A stretch of 64,000 bases of DNA from Salvelinus alpinus (taxonomy: Eukaryota; Chordata; Actinopteri; Salmoniformes; Salmonidae). A program made the position numbers and the translations under genes. The notes beneath the pieces were generated by a model. It did not search any database and was not told where the DNA came from. It saw only the letters and a program-made list of their open reading frames with translations. Location of the stretch: contig NC_092087.1 in the NCBI RefSeq assembly GCF_045679555.1, positions 87,890,390-87,954,389 of the forward strand, written 5' to 3'. Shown in pieces: positions 23,701 to 34,000 of this stretch. Within the stretch, counting starts at the first letter, position 1. The number at the start of each line of letters is the position of its first letter.

Positions 23701-26700
23701 AGAACTGACTATAACATATCTGTTAAAATATACGAGACGTGTGGACCGACTGGCAATGGAAACCAGGTCTTCTGAGTGTTTTGCCATAAGACTGTGTTAG
23801 CCCACTGAGCGAAAGCCTGTAGTATAGAGCACCACAGTGGACACGTCATAATTCCCATAAAACCTAGCAGTCAAAAAGGGAAATGGTTCCAAACGTTTTT
23901 CCTCCATTCATTTTTCCCATAGGGGATTTTAGAAACACTTAAAATAAGGGCTGTGTTTCGTGTAGGTTTACCCTGGAGTGATGTTTTGATAACTATGTAA
24001 ATCTCTCTCGGACAAGGTGACTTTTTTAAATCAATATATTCGGCTCTATTTACTCTGATTCAAAAATGCTAATTAGCATCAAAGTAGACATCGTGCAAAA
24101 CTACAAATCCCTGCAAGCTCCTGCACATCATCTCTAGCTGACACCTTTGCTAACAGGTATTGTGTCAATTTGAAACTTGCACAAGACAGTCCACAGAATT
24201 GTCCATATAAAGAACTTTAGTAAATATATTCATTACTACATCGATTCAGCAGTCTCGTCTATGTCATGGCATTTGTAGTTCTGTATGATAGCTACATTAG
24301 CATTACATTTTTGGGAGGTAAATACAGGCGAATATATTGATAAGTCACCTTGTCTGATGGGGGGGATTTACATGTTTATCAGAACATCACGCCAGGGTAA
24401 ACCTACACAAAACACAGCCCTTATTTTAAGTGTTTCTAAAATCACTTATGGGAAAAATGAATGATGCTAGGTTTTATGGGTATTCTGACTCATACTGTGG
24501 TACTCTATTGTTTTAATAATTATGCTAATATGACTCGTTTCATTCTCATTGAGAAGCTAGCTGATGCATGAAGAAGCTAACGCGTGTAGTTATAAGCTAG
24601 CCCGGGCGTTAGCTAGCCTGGGCGTTAGGTTTGGTTCACCAAACCACCTCTAATACGTGAGGCATGTATCGGCTAGCTGACATCTTTATTGATTTTGTCT
24701 TCATAACATCTCTGTTGTTTCAGACTGAGATACAGAAGATCCACATGGAGATGCAGAGAGGAGAGGCCAAGGCTCCTGCAGCAGCACTACCTGCTCTGAT
24801 CAGTGATGGGTGAGGGAGGGAGTGTGTACAGCATGACTCCCCAATGATCCACTCTGGACAGTCTCTGATCAGTGATGGGTGAGGGAGTGTACAGCATGAC
24901 TCCCCAATGATCCACTCTGGACAGTCTCTGATCAGTGATGGGTGAGGGAGGGAGTGTGTACAGCATGACTCCCCAATGATCCACTCTGGACAGTCTCTGA
25001 TCAGTGATGGGTGAGGGAGGGAGTGTGTACAGCATGACTCCCCAATGATCCACTCTGGACAGTCTCTGATCAGTGATGGGTGAGGGAGGGAGTGTGTACA
25101 GCATGACTCCCCAACGATCCACTCTGGACAGTATCTGATCAGTGATGGGTGAGGGAGTGTGTGTGTGTACAGCATGACTCCCCAATGATCCACTCTGGAC
25201 AGTCTCTGATCAGCCAGTAGTTTGTGTTCTTCAATATGTGACTGCGCGCTTGTCCTGACCTTCAGTCTAGACAGCCAGTATGTAATGTCCCAGTGTACCT
25301 CTCCCCCTCCCCAGGCTAGCAGGAGGGCAGCTGTGCCCCTCCCCAAGCTGTGGTCTGGTTCTGGAGGATGAGAGGGGGGTGTGTGGTTATGCCCTGGGCC
25401 TTACTGACGCCACAGCAGCTGCACTGAACAACCAGGTAACCGCTGGGTTCCAACGGCACAATCACACACTGGAATATGACTTGGTCTCGTTTCAATCATT
25501 GACCCCAACATTATTCTATATGGTTGTAGTTCTGTCTCTCTGTATTACTTCAGATGTTTTGTATGGAGTTCCTTGACTCTGAAAATACGATTTGATCTTT
25601 TCTCCCTCTCCCCCGTCCTTCTTGTAGAGAGCGTTGCCAGGGGACTTCCCTTCCATGGTAACCATGCAGCTCCACCCCCGGGTTACAGACCCCGCCCCCG
25701 CCAGGCGTATGATTGGCAGCCTGCTCTCGTTGATGAAGACCAGTGGTGAGTTGTTAACTTGTATATTCAAGTGCCACTACTGTGATTAGGGGGCTGACTC
25801 CCTTGTAGTTGTGCACCTGCACAGTGGGTTTCTGGTCACTGTTTGACTGAGGCTAGAGCAGGTCTCCAACCCTGTTCCTGGAGAGATACCCTCCTGGAGG
25901 TTTTCACTCCAACCCTGTTCCTGGAGAGATACTCTCCTGGAGGTTTTCACTCCAACCCTGTTCCTGGAGAGATACCCTCCTGGAGGTTTTCACTCCAACC
26001 CTGTTCCTGGAGAGATACTCTCCTGGAGGTTTTCACTCCAACCCTGTTCCTGGAGAGATACTCTCCTGGAGGTTTTCACTCCAACCCTGTTCCTGGAGAG
26101 ATACTCTCCTGGAGGTTTTCACTCCAACCCTGTTCCTGGAGAGATAACCTCCTGGAGGTTTTCACTCCAACCCTGTTCCTGGAGAGATACCCTCCTGGAG
26201 GTTTTCACTCCAACCCTGTTCCTGGAGAGATACCCTCCTGGAGGTTTTCACTCCAACCCTGTTCCTGGAGAGATACCCTCCTGGAGGTTTTCACTCCAAC
26301 CCCAGTTGTAACTAAGCTGATGCAGCTGATCAACCAGCTAATTATTAGAATCAGGTGCACTAGATTAGGGTTGGAGTGAACCTACAGGACTATAGCTCTC
26401 CAGGAACAGGGTTGGAGAACCCTGGCTTAGTGTGATGGCTGCTATGCAACGTGATGATGTCAGAGTTCAACAATACCCTTGACCTATTAGTAATCAGACC
26501 GGAGTTCAAGCACTTTCAGCTTTAGAGGTGGGGAATTAACTATTGGCACAACATAAAGTAGGATTCAGTTATTGATCCAGAAATGAATCAGATGTGTCTA
26601 TGCCAGATGGTGCTTCTCTCCCTGATGGCATAGGGCTGGATTATCAGAACTAACATGTACAGCCCCTCATTCAGAATGAGGTGCATCGTTCAGTTTGTCT

Positions 26701-26916
26701 TGTTCCTCATTCTTTTCCCCTCATTGTCATTTGACTGTAGTTAACATCTGAATCTACCCCGCCCCTCTCTCTCCTACAGGTTCCAGAGGTGTGTTCTGTG
26801 AGCTGAGGAAGGGTGACAGGAGGATGTTTGACTTCTACTCTAAACTGGGCTCCTTCACAACGCTCAAAATGGCAGGGCTGCCTCAGGACGTCATCGCCAT
26901 GGGAACCAGCTTGTAA
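11912..26916 (+). CDS. oga: Protein O-GlcNAcase (OGA / MGEA5 family), complete
   Basis: Removes O-linked GlcNAc from Ser/Thr of nuclear and cytosolic proteins, opposing OGT. Seventeen exons: 11912-11987, 14372-14423, 14581-14678, 15304-15434, 16103-16274, 16598-16696, 16873-17012, 19404-19542, 19817-19927, 20144-20412, 22350-22524, 22749-22834, 23587-23679, 24724-24809, 25315-25435, 25628-25745, 26780-26916. They total 2103 nt, 700 residues, with consistent phases. The GH84 domain has [26 protein letters not shown], the catalytic Asp pair in LLFDDIE (about residues 133-134) and [10 protein letters not shown]. The stalk has ITAEP-like [20 protein letters not shown]. The C-terminal acetyltransferase-like domain ends in a FYSKLG block and a terminal Leu. 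Human OGA is 916 residues; nearly all the difference is in the linker between exons 19817 and 20144, which is very short and acidic here. That fits the fish mgea5-like paralogue, but I cannot separate paralogues from sequence alone. No broken exon was seen. Several introns are swollen by arrays that start at the splice donor. Confidence 0.95.
12166..13888 (-). mobile_element. Tc1-like DNA transposon in oga intron 1
   Basis: Bounded by TA and inverted ends (AAATTCAGCAAAAAAAGAAA on the left, its inverted match with TCAGCCAAAAAAGAAACGTC on the right). The left end is present twice, near 12166 and 12412, separated by about 200 bp of ATTCTATGAGGACATT-type tandem repeats. The transposase is on the minus strand. 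Confidence 0.92.
12465..13611 (-). pseudogene. Tc1-like transposase, frameshifted but largely preserved
   Basis: DDE transposase of the Tc1/mariner superfamily. An N-terminal paired-type helix-turn-helix starts at 13611 ([19 protein letters not shown]). The catalytic part follows in a different frame from about 13440, so at least one frameshift separates them. Catalytic signatures are visible: [19 protein letters not shown] and [14 protein letters not shown] (DD34E pattern). It runs to about 12480. It could not make a full protein as it stands, but the decay is slight, which suggests a fairly young copy. Confidence 0.88.
13891..14091. mobile_element. MITE with TATCAGGGATGGG ends
   Basis: A 200-bp foldback element with ends TATCAGGGATGGGGAAACTC and GGAGTTACCCATCCCTGATA. 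The interior has GGAGTCAGGTGTGTTAGCTG, typical of a family of teleost MITEs. It abuts the Tc1-like element on its left and a second Tc1 fragment on its right. Confidence 0.85.
14095..14322. mobile_element. Truncated end of a second Tc1-like transposon
   Basis: Begins CAGTACCATTCAAAGGTTTG, the terminal repeat of a very abundant salmonid Tc1-like family, and continues through CATCAAAACTATGAAATA to GCCTTGATGACAGCTTCGCG. Only one end is present. It stops about 50 bp before oga exon 2. Confidence 0.88.
14697..14746. repeat. (CA)n microsatellite
   Basis: About 25 CA units starting 18 bp after the donor of the oga exon at 14581-14678. Confidence 0.97.
15172..15284. mobile_element. Foldback MITE, GGGTGCCATTTGGG family
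   Basis: Left arm GTGGCACCCTCTTCCCTAAT and right arm AGGGAATAGGGTGCCATTTG in inverted orientation. It sits just before the acceptor of oga exon 15304-15434. Confidence 0.75.
15424..16030. repeat. 39-bp minisatellite containing an oga splice donor
   Basis: About fifteen units built on AACTGGACCAAGTGATGTTC plus TAGAACTATGGTAGCCTAG. The first copy is the end of the exon itself: exon 15304-15434 ends in AAACTGGACCAG, followed by GTGATGTTCT. So the unit spans the exon/intron border. Units after about 15840 drift to GGGACCAGCTGGGGTTCTAG. Confidence 0.93.
17002..19012. repeat. 46-bp minisatellite containing an oga splice donor
   Basis: Roughly 43 units of about 46 bp. The core is ACCATACAAGGTGTCTATTA, followed by TTAATACTACGACCCCAGAGGATGAG in two overlapping parts. 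The first unit is the end of oga exon 16873-17012 (GGACCATACAAG then GTGTCT), so every full unit repeats the 5' splice site. Blocks of several units recur (18340-18540 and 18700-18900), showing block duplication. Confidence 0.95.
19600..19795 (-). mobile_element. Probable worn tRNA-derived SINE
   Basis: The minus strand carries a B-box-like GGTTCAATCCC segment near 19728-19740, and the plus strand has GCATCGGCACCCATTTTTAG, which recurs in teleost repeats. No clear target duplication was seen. Confidence 0.5.
20400..22142. repeat. About 30-35-bp minisatellite containing an oga splice donor
   Basis: More than fifty units of GACTGAGATGGTGAGGAGTG plus TGTGTGTTGG, some with an extra GACTG. The first unit is the end of exon 20144-20412 (GAGACTGAGATG then GTGAGGAG), so the 5' splice site is repeated in each unit. 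The unit has no stop on the minus strand in any frame, which gives three spurious open frames of over 600 codons. Confidence 0.95.
22262..22347. repeat. TC-rich tract before oga exon 22350
   Basis: Low-complexity CT-rich stretch serving as an extended pyrimidine tract upstream of the acceptor. Confidence 0.6.
22852..23306. repeat. CCCTTTAACCCCCATATCCC minisatellite near oga donor
   Basis: About twenty units of roughly 23 bp, alternating CATATCCCACC and CATCATCCACC. It begins about 18 bp after the donor of exon 22749-22834. C-rich on the plus strand. Confidence 0.93.
23822..24511. mobile_element. Long-arm foldback MITE, about 690 bp
   Basis: Ends AGAGCACCACAGTG and, inverted, ACTGTGGTACTCTATTG. 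The arms of about 170 bp pair through CCCATAAAACCTAGCA and its inverted match, AAATAAGGGCTGTGTTT-type sequence, and GTTTACCCTGG. The interior is A/T-rich without coding potential. Lies in an oga intron. Confidence 0.8.
24790..25215. repeat. 67-bp minisatellite containing an oga splice donor
   Basis: About six units of CTGATCAGTGATGGGTGAGG, GAGGGAGTGTGTACAGCAT and GACTCCCCAATGATCCACTC. The first is the end of exon 24724-24809 (CTGATCAGTGATGG then GTGAGG), so exon end and donor are repeated. One unit carries an extra GT run. Confidence 0.93.
25850..26432. mobile_element. MITE with its left end amplified into a 43-bp array
   Basis: A foldback element whose right end reads CTCTCCAGGAACAGGGTTGG..AACCCTGGCT. 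The left end, the inverted match (CCAACCCTGTTCCTGGAGAG), has been repeated about ten times at 25868-26300 as a 43-bp unit with CTCCTGGAGGTTTTCACTCC. The interior has GAATCAGGTGCACTAG, typical of this MITE group. Confidence 0.88.
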
Positions 26917-27714
26917 ACAAAGAGTCGTCGCCATGGGAACCACCTTGCACTACTACATCATCAGGTTTTTAAAATGGCCTTTTGGATAACAGGGACGAGA
27001 ACGTTTGATTAATTCAGTTGCTTATTTGATTGAAAAACATTGTTTCATGGCCATGTGTCAATCACTATAGGATGATGTGTATCTGATCCACATTGTTTGA
27101 CTGAGTATTTGTGGAACGTATCTTTGTAAATTCCAATCAGTTAATGGTATGTTTTAAATTATGACTTCCCTGAACAATCCCATATTAATGGAATGATAAC
27201 TTGAAGTGATTGATTGCATTTAAATCAACCAGGATCTAACTAATGTACTGTATCTGTTTTATGTTGTGATCAATAAAGATTTGACCAATTTGAATCTGTA
27301 TGACATGTTTTCTGTGGTAAGCTGGTCATTATTCAACCAACTCTGATCAAGAACCAGAATGACCATTTGAATCTGAGGTGTTCTGTTTTAAGAGAGAAAA
27401 CAAGTTATTAACATAACAGCTGGTGTAAGAAGATCATGCATCTTATTCAGTAGTCTGTTCAACATATGGCAAATGTTGACAACCCAACGTCATCTAAGTT
27501 TTGCATTTGTGTGTTAGTTTAAACAAGGGTCCTCTTCAGAAGGCACAAACGTAAAAATTTTTTTTTTACAGAAAACCCCCAAAATTACTGGCCTTATTGA
27601 ACAACTTCAGGTAATTAATGCTCAGTTTTAAAACGTTTCTTTACGATTTGTGCCTACTGAACACAACCCTGTCAATTTTAGTATTTTTGTTCCTGTGAGC
27701 GTCAGTTTTTCTTC
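26917..27714 (+). other. oga: oga 3' UTR with poly(A) signal and short spacer
   Basis: The 3' UTR runs from the TAA at 26914-26916 to an AATAAA at 27272-27277. A near-copy of the last coding bases (CGCCATGGGAACCA) recurs just after the stop, at about 26929-26942. Beyond 27300 I see nothing definite. Confidence 0.7.
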
Positions 27715-27815
27715 TTCGGCTGCGTTTAGATATGCAGCCAATTATTTTGACCAGTCAGATCTGATGTGATTGGTAAAAACCTCAGAATTGGGCTGCCTGT
27801 TTAAACCCAGACTTG
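27715..27815. mobile_element. Foldback MITE, GGGCTGCCTG family (worn)
   Basis: Left CGGCTGCGTTTAGATATGCA, right CAGAATTGGGCTGCCTGTTT. A better copy of the same family lies at 58253-58366. Confidence 0.65.
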
Positions 27816-28037
27816 GTGGACTACATTACCCAGACTCCTTTGGGGGCAGGAAGTTTTTCTGGATTTTTCTGGACAACCTTGTTGGTGATAACTGGGACCT
27901 TAACCCTTCCTGGAACAGAGTTCTCCTACCTCATCACACTACTTCACAGGTGTGTCAGGTCACAGGTAGGTGTTGTTTCTAAGTTCTAACAACCAACCCT
28001 CTCCAGTCTCTCCTAAGGATCTCCCCATCCCTTCATT

Positions 28038-31000
28038 TTAAATAAACTCCAGTCCTTCATACTTCAGGTCTCCTATCTTCGTCTCTGGCAGTAACATCCT
28101 CCCGTCTAACGTAAACGCCAGGATATACGTCGCTATCTTCCCCGCGTCCTCCTCCGACTTCAACGCTAGTACGATCTGATCGTCGGTGTCCGGTACGAAC
28201 TTGAACGAGGAGAAACCGTGCGTTGGGTGGAGGGGTCCAGCGTGCCCCACGGTGATGTCGCGGAAGTCCGAGGGGCAGGAGAGGAGGAGGTTGGTGGCGC
28301 GGCGCTCGTCGGCGATCTCATCGTAGCGTTCGGAGCTGGCGCGGCGGGGGAGGAAGAACCAGCGCTGGAGGCGGTCGGACCACGCCGCAGACTCATGGAT
28401 CAGGTAACCTGGACGGGAGAAAGAGAGAAAGGGGATATATATGAAAGAGAAAGTGTGAGATTAACCCAGTTGACAGAGATGGTGAGATGATCGAGGGAGT
28501 GTTTTTCCACACAACTGACTTGGTGCATCAGGTCGCCTCGGAGAAAGAGAATAGAAAGTGACATCTTCAGAGGAACAGAGAGAGTCATACATTCTTCCAG
28601 GAACCAAGAAGATTAAAGACAGGTGTATTAGACTCCGCCCCTCACCTGGCGGTTGAATCCCGGCTGCGCTGCGCAGGGCGTTGTAACGCGGTACCCAGTT
28701 CTCGTGTTCCACGTCGCCGCGGTAACCCACCACCTTGATCCATTGTGGGTTGTCGTTGATGAACTCTCCGGTAGTGGTCGTCCACTCTTTACCCAGACCC
28801 CCCACGTAGAGGCACTCATCCTTCACCGCCAGCCACTCCGCCTTGAACCCTACACAGAGGTCAAGGGTTAGAGGTTATTACAGTATGGTCCTGGTGATCC
28901 ACTCTTTACCCAGACCCCCCACGTAGAGGCACTCATCCTTCACCGCCAGCCACTCCGCCTTGAACCCTACACAGAGGTCAAGGGTTAGAGGTTATTACAG
29001 TATGGTCCTGGTGATCCACTCTTTACCCAGACCCCCCACGTAGAGGCACTCATCCTTCACCGCCAGCCACTCCGCCTTGAACCCTACACAGAGGTCAAGG
29101 GTTAGAGGTTATTACAGTATGGTCCTGGTGATCCACTCTTTACCCAGACCCCCCACGTAGAGGCACTCATCCTTCACCGCCAGCCACTCCGCCTTGAACC
29201 CTACACAGAGGTCAAGGGTTAGAGGTTATTACAGTATGGTCCTGGTGATCCACTCTTTACCCAGACCCCCCACGTAGAGGCACTCATCCTTCACCGCCAG
29301 CCACTCCGCCTTGAACCCTACACAGAGGTCAAGGGTTAGAGGTTATTACAGTATGGTCCTGGTGATCCACTCTTTACCCAGACCCCCCACGTAGAGGCAC
29401 TCATCCTTCACCGCCAGCCACTCCGCCTTGAACCCTACACAGAGGTCAAGGGTTAGAGGTTATTACAGTATGGTCCTGGTGATCCACTCTTTACCCAGAC
29501 CCCCCACGTAGAGGCACTCATCCTTCACCGCCAGCCACTCCGCCTTGAACCCTACACAGAGGTCAAGGGTTAGAGGTTATTACAGTATGGTCCTGGTGAT
29601 CCACTCTTTACCCAGACCCCCCACGTAGAGGCACTCATCCTTCACCGCCAGCCACTCCGCCTTGAACCCTACACAGAGGTCAAGGGTTAGAGGTTATTAC
29701 AGTATGGTCCTGGTGATCCACTCTTTACCCAGACCCCCCCACGTACAGACACTCATCCTTCAGGGCCAGCCACTCTGTTTTGAGCTCCCCCCACACACAC
29801 ACACTGACCTTTTGAGACAGACCCGTCTCCATCAGTCAGTATAACCCAGGGTACCGCCTGGTTCCCCTCTATCCTGTAGACAACTCCTGTACGGTCGTCC
29901 ACACTGTACAGGTGACCGTTGAACGCAACTAACTCCGACAGCTCCATACCTGAGGGTACAATGATCAGTCAGTCAATACGATCATCAGTCGGTCAATACG
30001 ATGATCAGTCGGTCAATACAATGATCAGTCGGTCAATACAATGATCAGTCGGTCAGTACGATGATCAGTCGGTCAGTACGATGATCAGTCGGTCAGTACG
30101 ATGATCAGTCGGTCAGTACGATCATCAGTCGGTCAATACGATCATCAGTCGGTCAATACGATCATCAGTCGGTCAATACGATCATCAGTCGGTCAATACG
30201 ATCATCAGTCGGTCAATACGATCATCAGTCGGTCAATACGATCATCAGTCGGTCAATACGATCATCAGTCGGTCGGTATGATGCACCCAGCGCAGTCTTC
30301 ATTAATATTAAGTACAGAAAGTATTCACACTCCTTAACTTTTTCCATATGTTGTTGTGTTACAGCCTGAATTTAAAATGTATTAAATTGAGATGTGTGTA
30401 GGCCAGTGACAAAACAAATATCTCATAATGTCAAAGTGGAATAATGTTTTTAGACATTTTTACTAATTAATAAAAAGCTGAAATGTCTTGAGTCAATAAG
30501 TATTCAACCCCTTTGTTATGGCAAGCCTTAAGTTCAGAGATACAAATGTGCTTAACAAGTCACATAAGTTGCATGAACTCACTCTGTGTGCAATAATAGT
30601 CTTTAACATGATTTTTGAATGACTACCTCATCTTTTATTTACCTTTTTTTATATTTATTGAACCTTTATTTAACTAGGCAAGTCAGTTAAGAACAAATTC
30701 TTATATACAATGACGGCCTAGTAACAGTGTTCAGGGGCAGAACGACAGATTTTTGCCTTGTCAGCTGGGGGATTCGATCTAGCAACCTTTCGGTTACTGG
30801 CCCAACGCTCTAACCACTAGGCTACCTGCCGCTCCTCTGTACCCCACACATACAATTATCTGTAAGGTCCCTCAGTCGAGCAGTGGATTTATAACAGAGA
30901 TTCGACCACAAAGACCTGGGAGGTTTTCCAATGCCTTGCAAAGAAGGGCACCTATTGGTAGATGGGAACACATAAAAAGCAGACATTGAATATCCCTTTG

Positions 31001-34000
31001 AGCATGGTGAAGTTATTAGTTACATTTTGGATGGTGTATCAATACACCTAGTCACTACAAAGATACAGGCGTCCTTCCTAACTCAGGAGAGGAAGGAAAC
31101 CGCTCACGGATTTCACAATGAGGCCAATGGTGACTTAAACAGTTAAAGAGTTGAATGGCTGTGATAGGAGAAAACTGAGGATGGATCAACAACATTGTTG
31201 AACAACATCCACATTACTAACCTAATTGACAGAGTGGAAAGAAGGAAGGCTGTACAGGATAAAAAATATTCCAAAACATGCATCCTGTTTGCAACAACGC
31301 ACTAAACAAGTAATCCTGCTGAAAATGTGGCAAAGCAATTAACTTTTTGTCCTGAATACAAAGTGTTATGTTTGGGGCAAATCCAATACAACACATTACT
31401 GAGTACCACTCTCCATATTTTTAAGCATAGTGGTGTCTGCATCATGTTATGGGCATGCGTGTAATTGTTAAGGGCAGAGTTGTTTTTCAGGATAAACCAG
31501 AAACGGAATAGAGCTAAGCACAGGCAACATCCTAGAGGAAAACCTGGTTCAGTCTGCTTTCCAACAGACACTGGCAGATTAATTCACCTTTCAGCAGGAC
31601 AATAACCTAAAACACAAGGCCAAATCTACACTGGAGTTGCTTACCAAGAAGACAGTTAATGTTCCTGAGTGGCCGAGTTACAGTTTTGAATTAAATCTAC
31701 TTAAAAATCGATGGCAAGACTTGGTTGTCTAGCAATGCTCAACAACCAATTTGACAGAGCTTGAATATTTTTTTAATTAAGAAGGCAAAGATTGTGCACA
31801 GCTCTTAGAAACTTTCCCAGAAACACTCACAGCTGTAATCGCTGCCAAATATTATTCTAACATGTATTGACTCAAGGGTGTGAATACTTAAGTAAATAAG
31901 ATATTTCTGGATTTCATTTTCAATAAATGTTTTCACTTTGTCATTACGGGGTATTGTGTGTAGATGGGTGAGAGGAAAAACATATATTAAAGCTATGTTG
32001 AATTCAGGCTGTAACACAATAAAATGTGAAATAAGTCACGGAGTATGAATACTTTCTGAAGATTTATACTTCTCATATGACAGAAGGAGAACACATTCCA
32101 ACTACTGTTATGTGATACTAGCCTGGCTGCCAGTCCGTCTCTGCCCTCTAGCCACTCCTTACATAAGGAGTTGGCAAGAGAGCAGAATCAGAGTGGTCTG
32201 GCAGCCAGGCAGAGAACACAACACAGTGGTTTAAACCAGTGGCTTTCAAACCTCTCCTCGTGGAACCTCGGACGTTTCACAATTCCATTGTAGAACTAGC
32301 TCACCTGATTCACCTAGTTGACGGTTTGATGATTAGTTGACAAGTTGAATCAGGTGTGCTAGCTCTGGAATAGATCAAACACATGGAACGACTTGGGGGT
32401 CCCTGAGGAGAGGTTTGAGAACCCCTGGTTTAAACCATGCTCCTCTTCTGCTTAGTCTTTGGGGTCTAGGCCGGGTTACAGTGAAGACGCACTATGCAGA
32501 AATCACTCAGCCATTTCCTGGTTGCTACAATTCTAATAGTTGTGACAAAACGCAGGTATAGTGTAGAGAACCTAAAACTTAAGAACAGGAAGTACAGAAA
32601 TAGCGCACATAGGACAGACCTACCACTTCTTAGACTTGCTTTCAATGAGAACTACAGATCTATAACACGCATTTCTATGTGAATTTGGTCGGGTCGCCCC
32701 AGCTTTAAAAGCAGTTTGTGACAAATGCTGATATAAAAAAAAGCTTTTAAGGCATTTGAATAAATGGTACAACACGGTTCGAGTCCCAAATGGCACCCTA
32801 TTCGCTGTATACTGCACTACCGAGTGGTGCACTAAATAGGGAAGAGAGTGCCATTATAGATGGAACCACAGTAATTAAAACCACCTCGTCCCTTCTCAGC
32901 CAGGTGGCTCTCCAGGGTCAGGCTGTCTGCGTCCCACTCCACCTCCACTCTGTCCCCACTCTCAGACACCACCAGGTGGCCCCTCCGCATGACGCTGAAC
33001 CACGTCTGACCCTACAGGACATAGGAGTAGAATAAACAATTTCTCTTAAGATAAAATAACATAAGATAAATTAAGAAATACTGTATTAATCCCTGACGTA
33101 GCTAAACACATCTGCTCCTTAAAATAAAATAAGCTTGTTGAATTAACATCAAATCCAATCACATTTTCTTTTGAGTACACTTAAAACCACCACACGCTTC
33201 AGAGTAAAACAGTTAAAAGAAATAAAGCAAACTGATGAATAAAAGAACATAAACACACGGGCCTCCCGAGTGGAGCTGTGGTCTAAGGCACTGCATCACA
33301 CTGCTAGCTGTGGTCTAAGGCACTGCATCACACTGCTAGCTGTGGTCTAAGGCTCTGCATCACACTGCTAGCTGTGGTCTAAGGCTCTGCATCACACTGC
33401 TAGCTGTGGTCTAAGGCACTGCATCACACTGCTAGCTGTGGTCTAAGGCACTGCATCACACTGCTAGCTGTGGTCTAAGGCTCTGCATCACACTGCTAGC
33501 TGTGGTCTAAGGCTCTGCATCACACTGCTAGCTGTGGTCTAAGGCTCTGCATCACACTGCTAGCTGTGGTCTAAGGCTCTGCATCACACTGCTAGCTGTG
33601 GTCTAAGGCTCTGCATCACACTGCTAGCTGTGGTCTAAGGCTCTGCATCGCACTGCTAGCTGTGGTCTAAGGCTCTGCATCACACTGCTAGCTGTGGTCT
33701 AAGGCTCTGCATCGCACTGCTAGCTGTGGTCTAAGGCTCTGCATCACACTGCTAGCTGTGGTCTAAGGCTCTGCATCACACTGCTAGCTGTGGTCTAAGG
33801 CTCTGCATCACACTGCTAGCTGTGGTCTAAGGCTCTGCATCACACTGCTAGCTGTGGTCTAAGGCACTGCATCACACTGCTAGCTGTGGTCTAAGGCACT
33901 GCATCACACTGCTAGCTGTGGTCTAAGGCTCTGCATCACACTGCTAGCTGTGGTCTAAGGCACTGCATCACACTGCTAGCTGTGGTCTAAGGCACTGCAT

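Noticed and set aside
24720-25346. 208-codon minus-strand open frame
   Set aside because: It is the reverse strand of the 67-bp oga array plus flanking exon; the peptide is repetitive.
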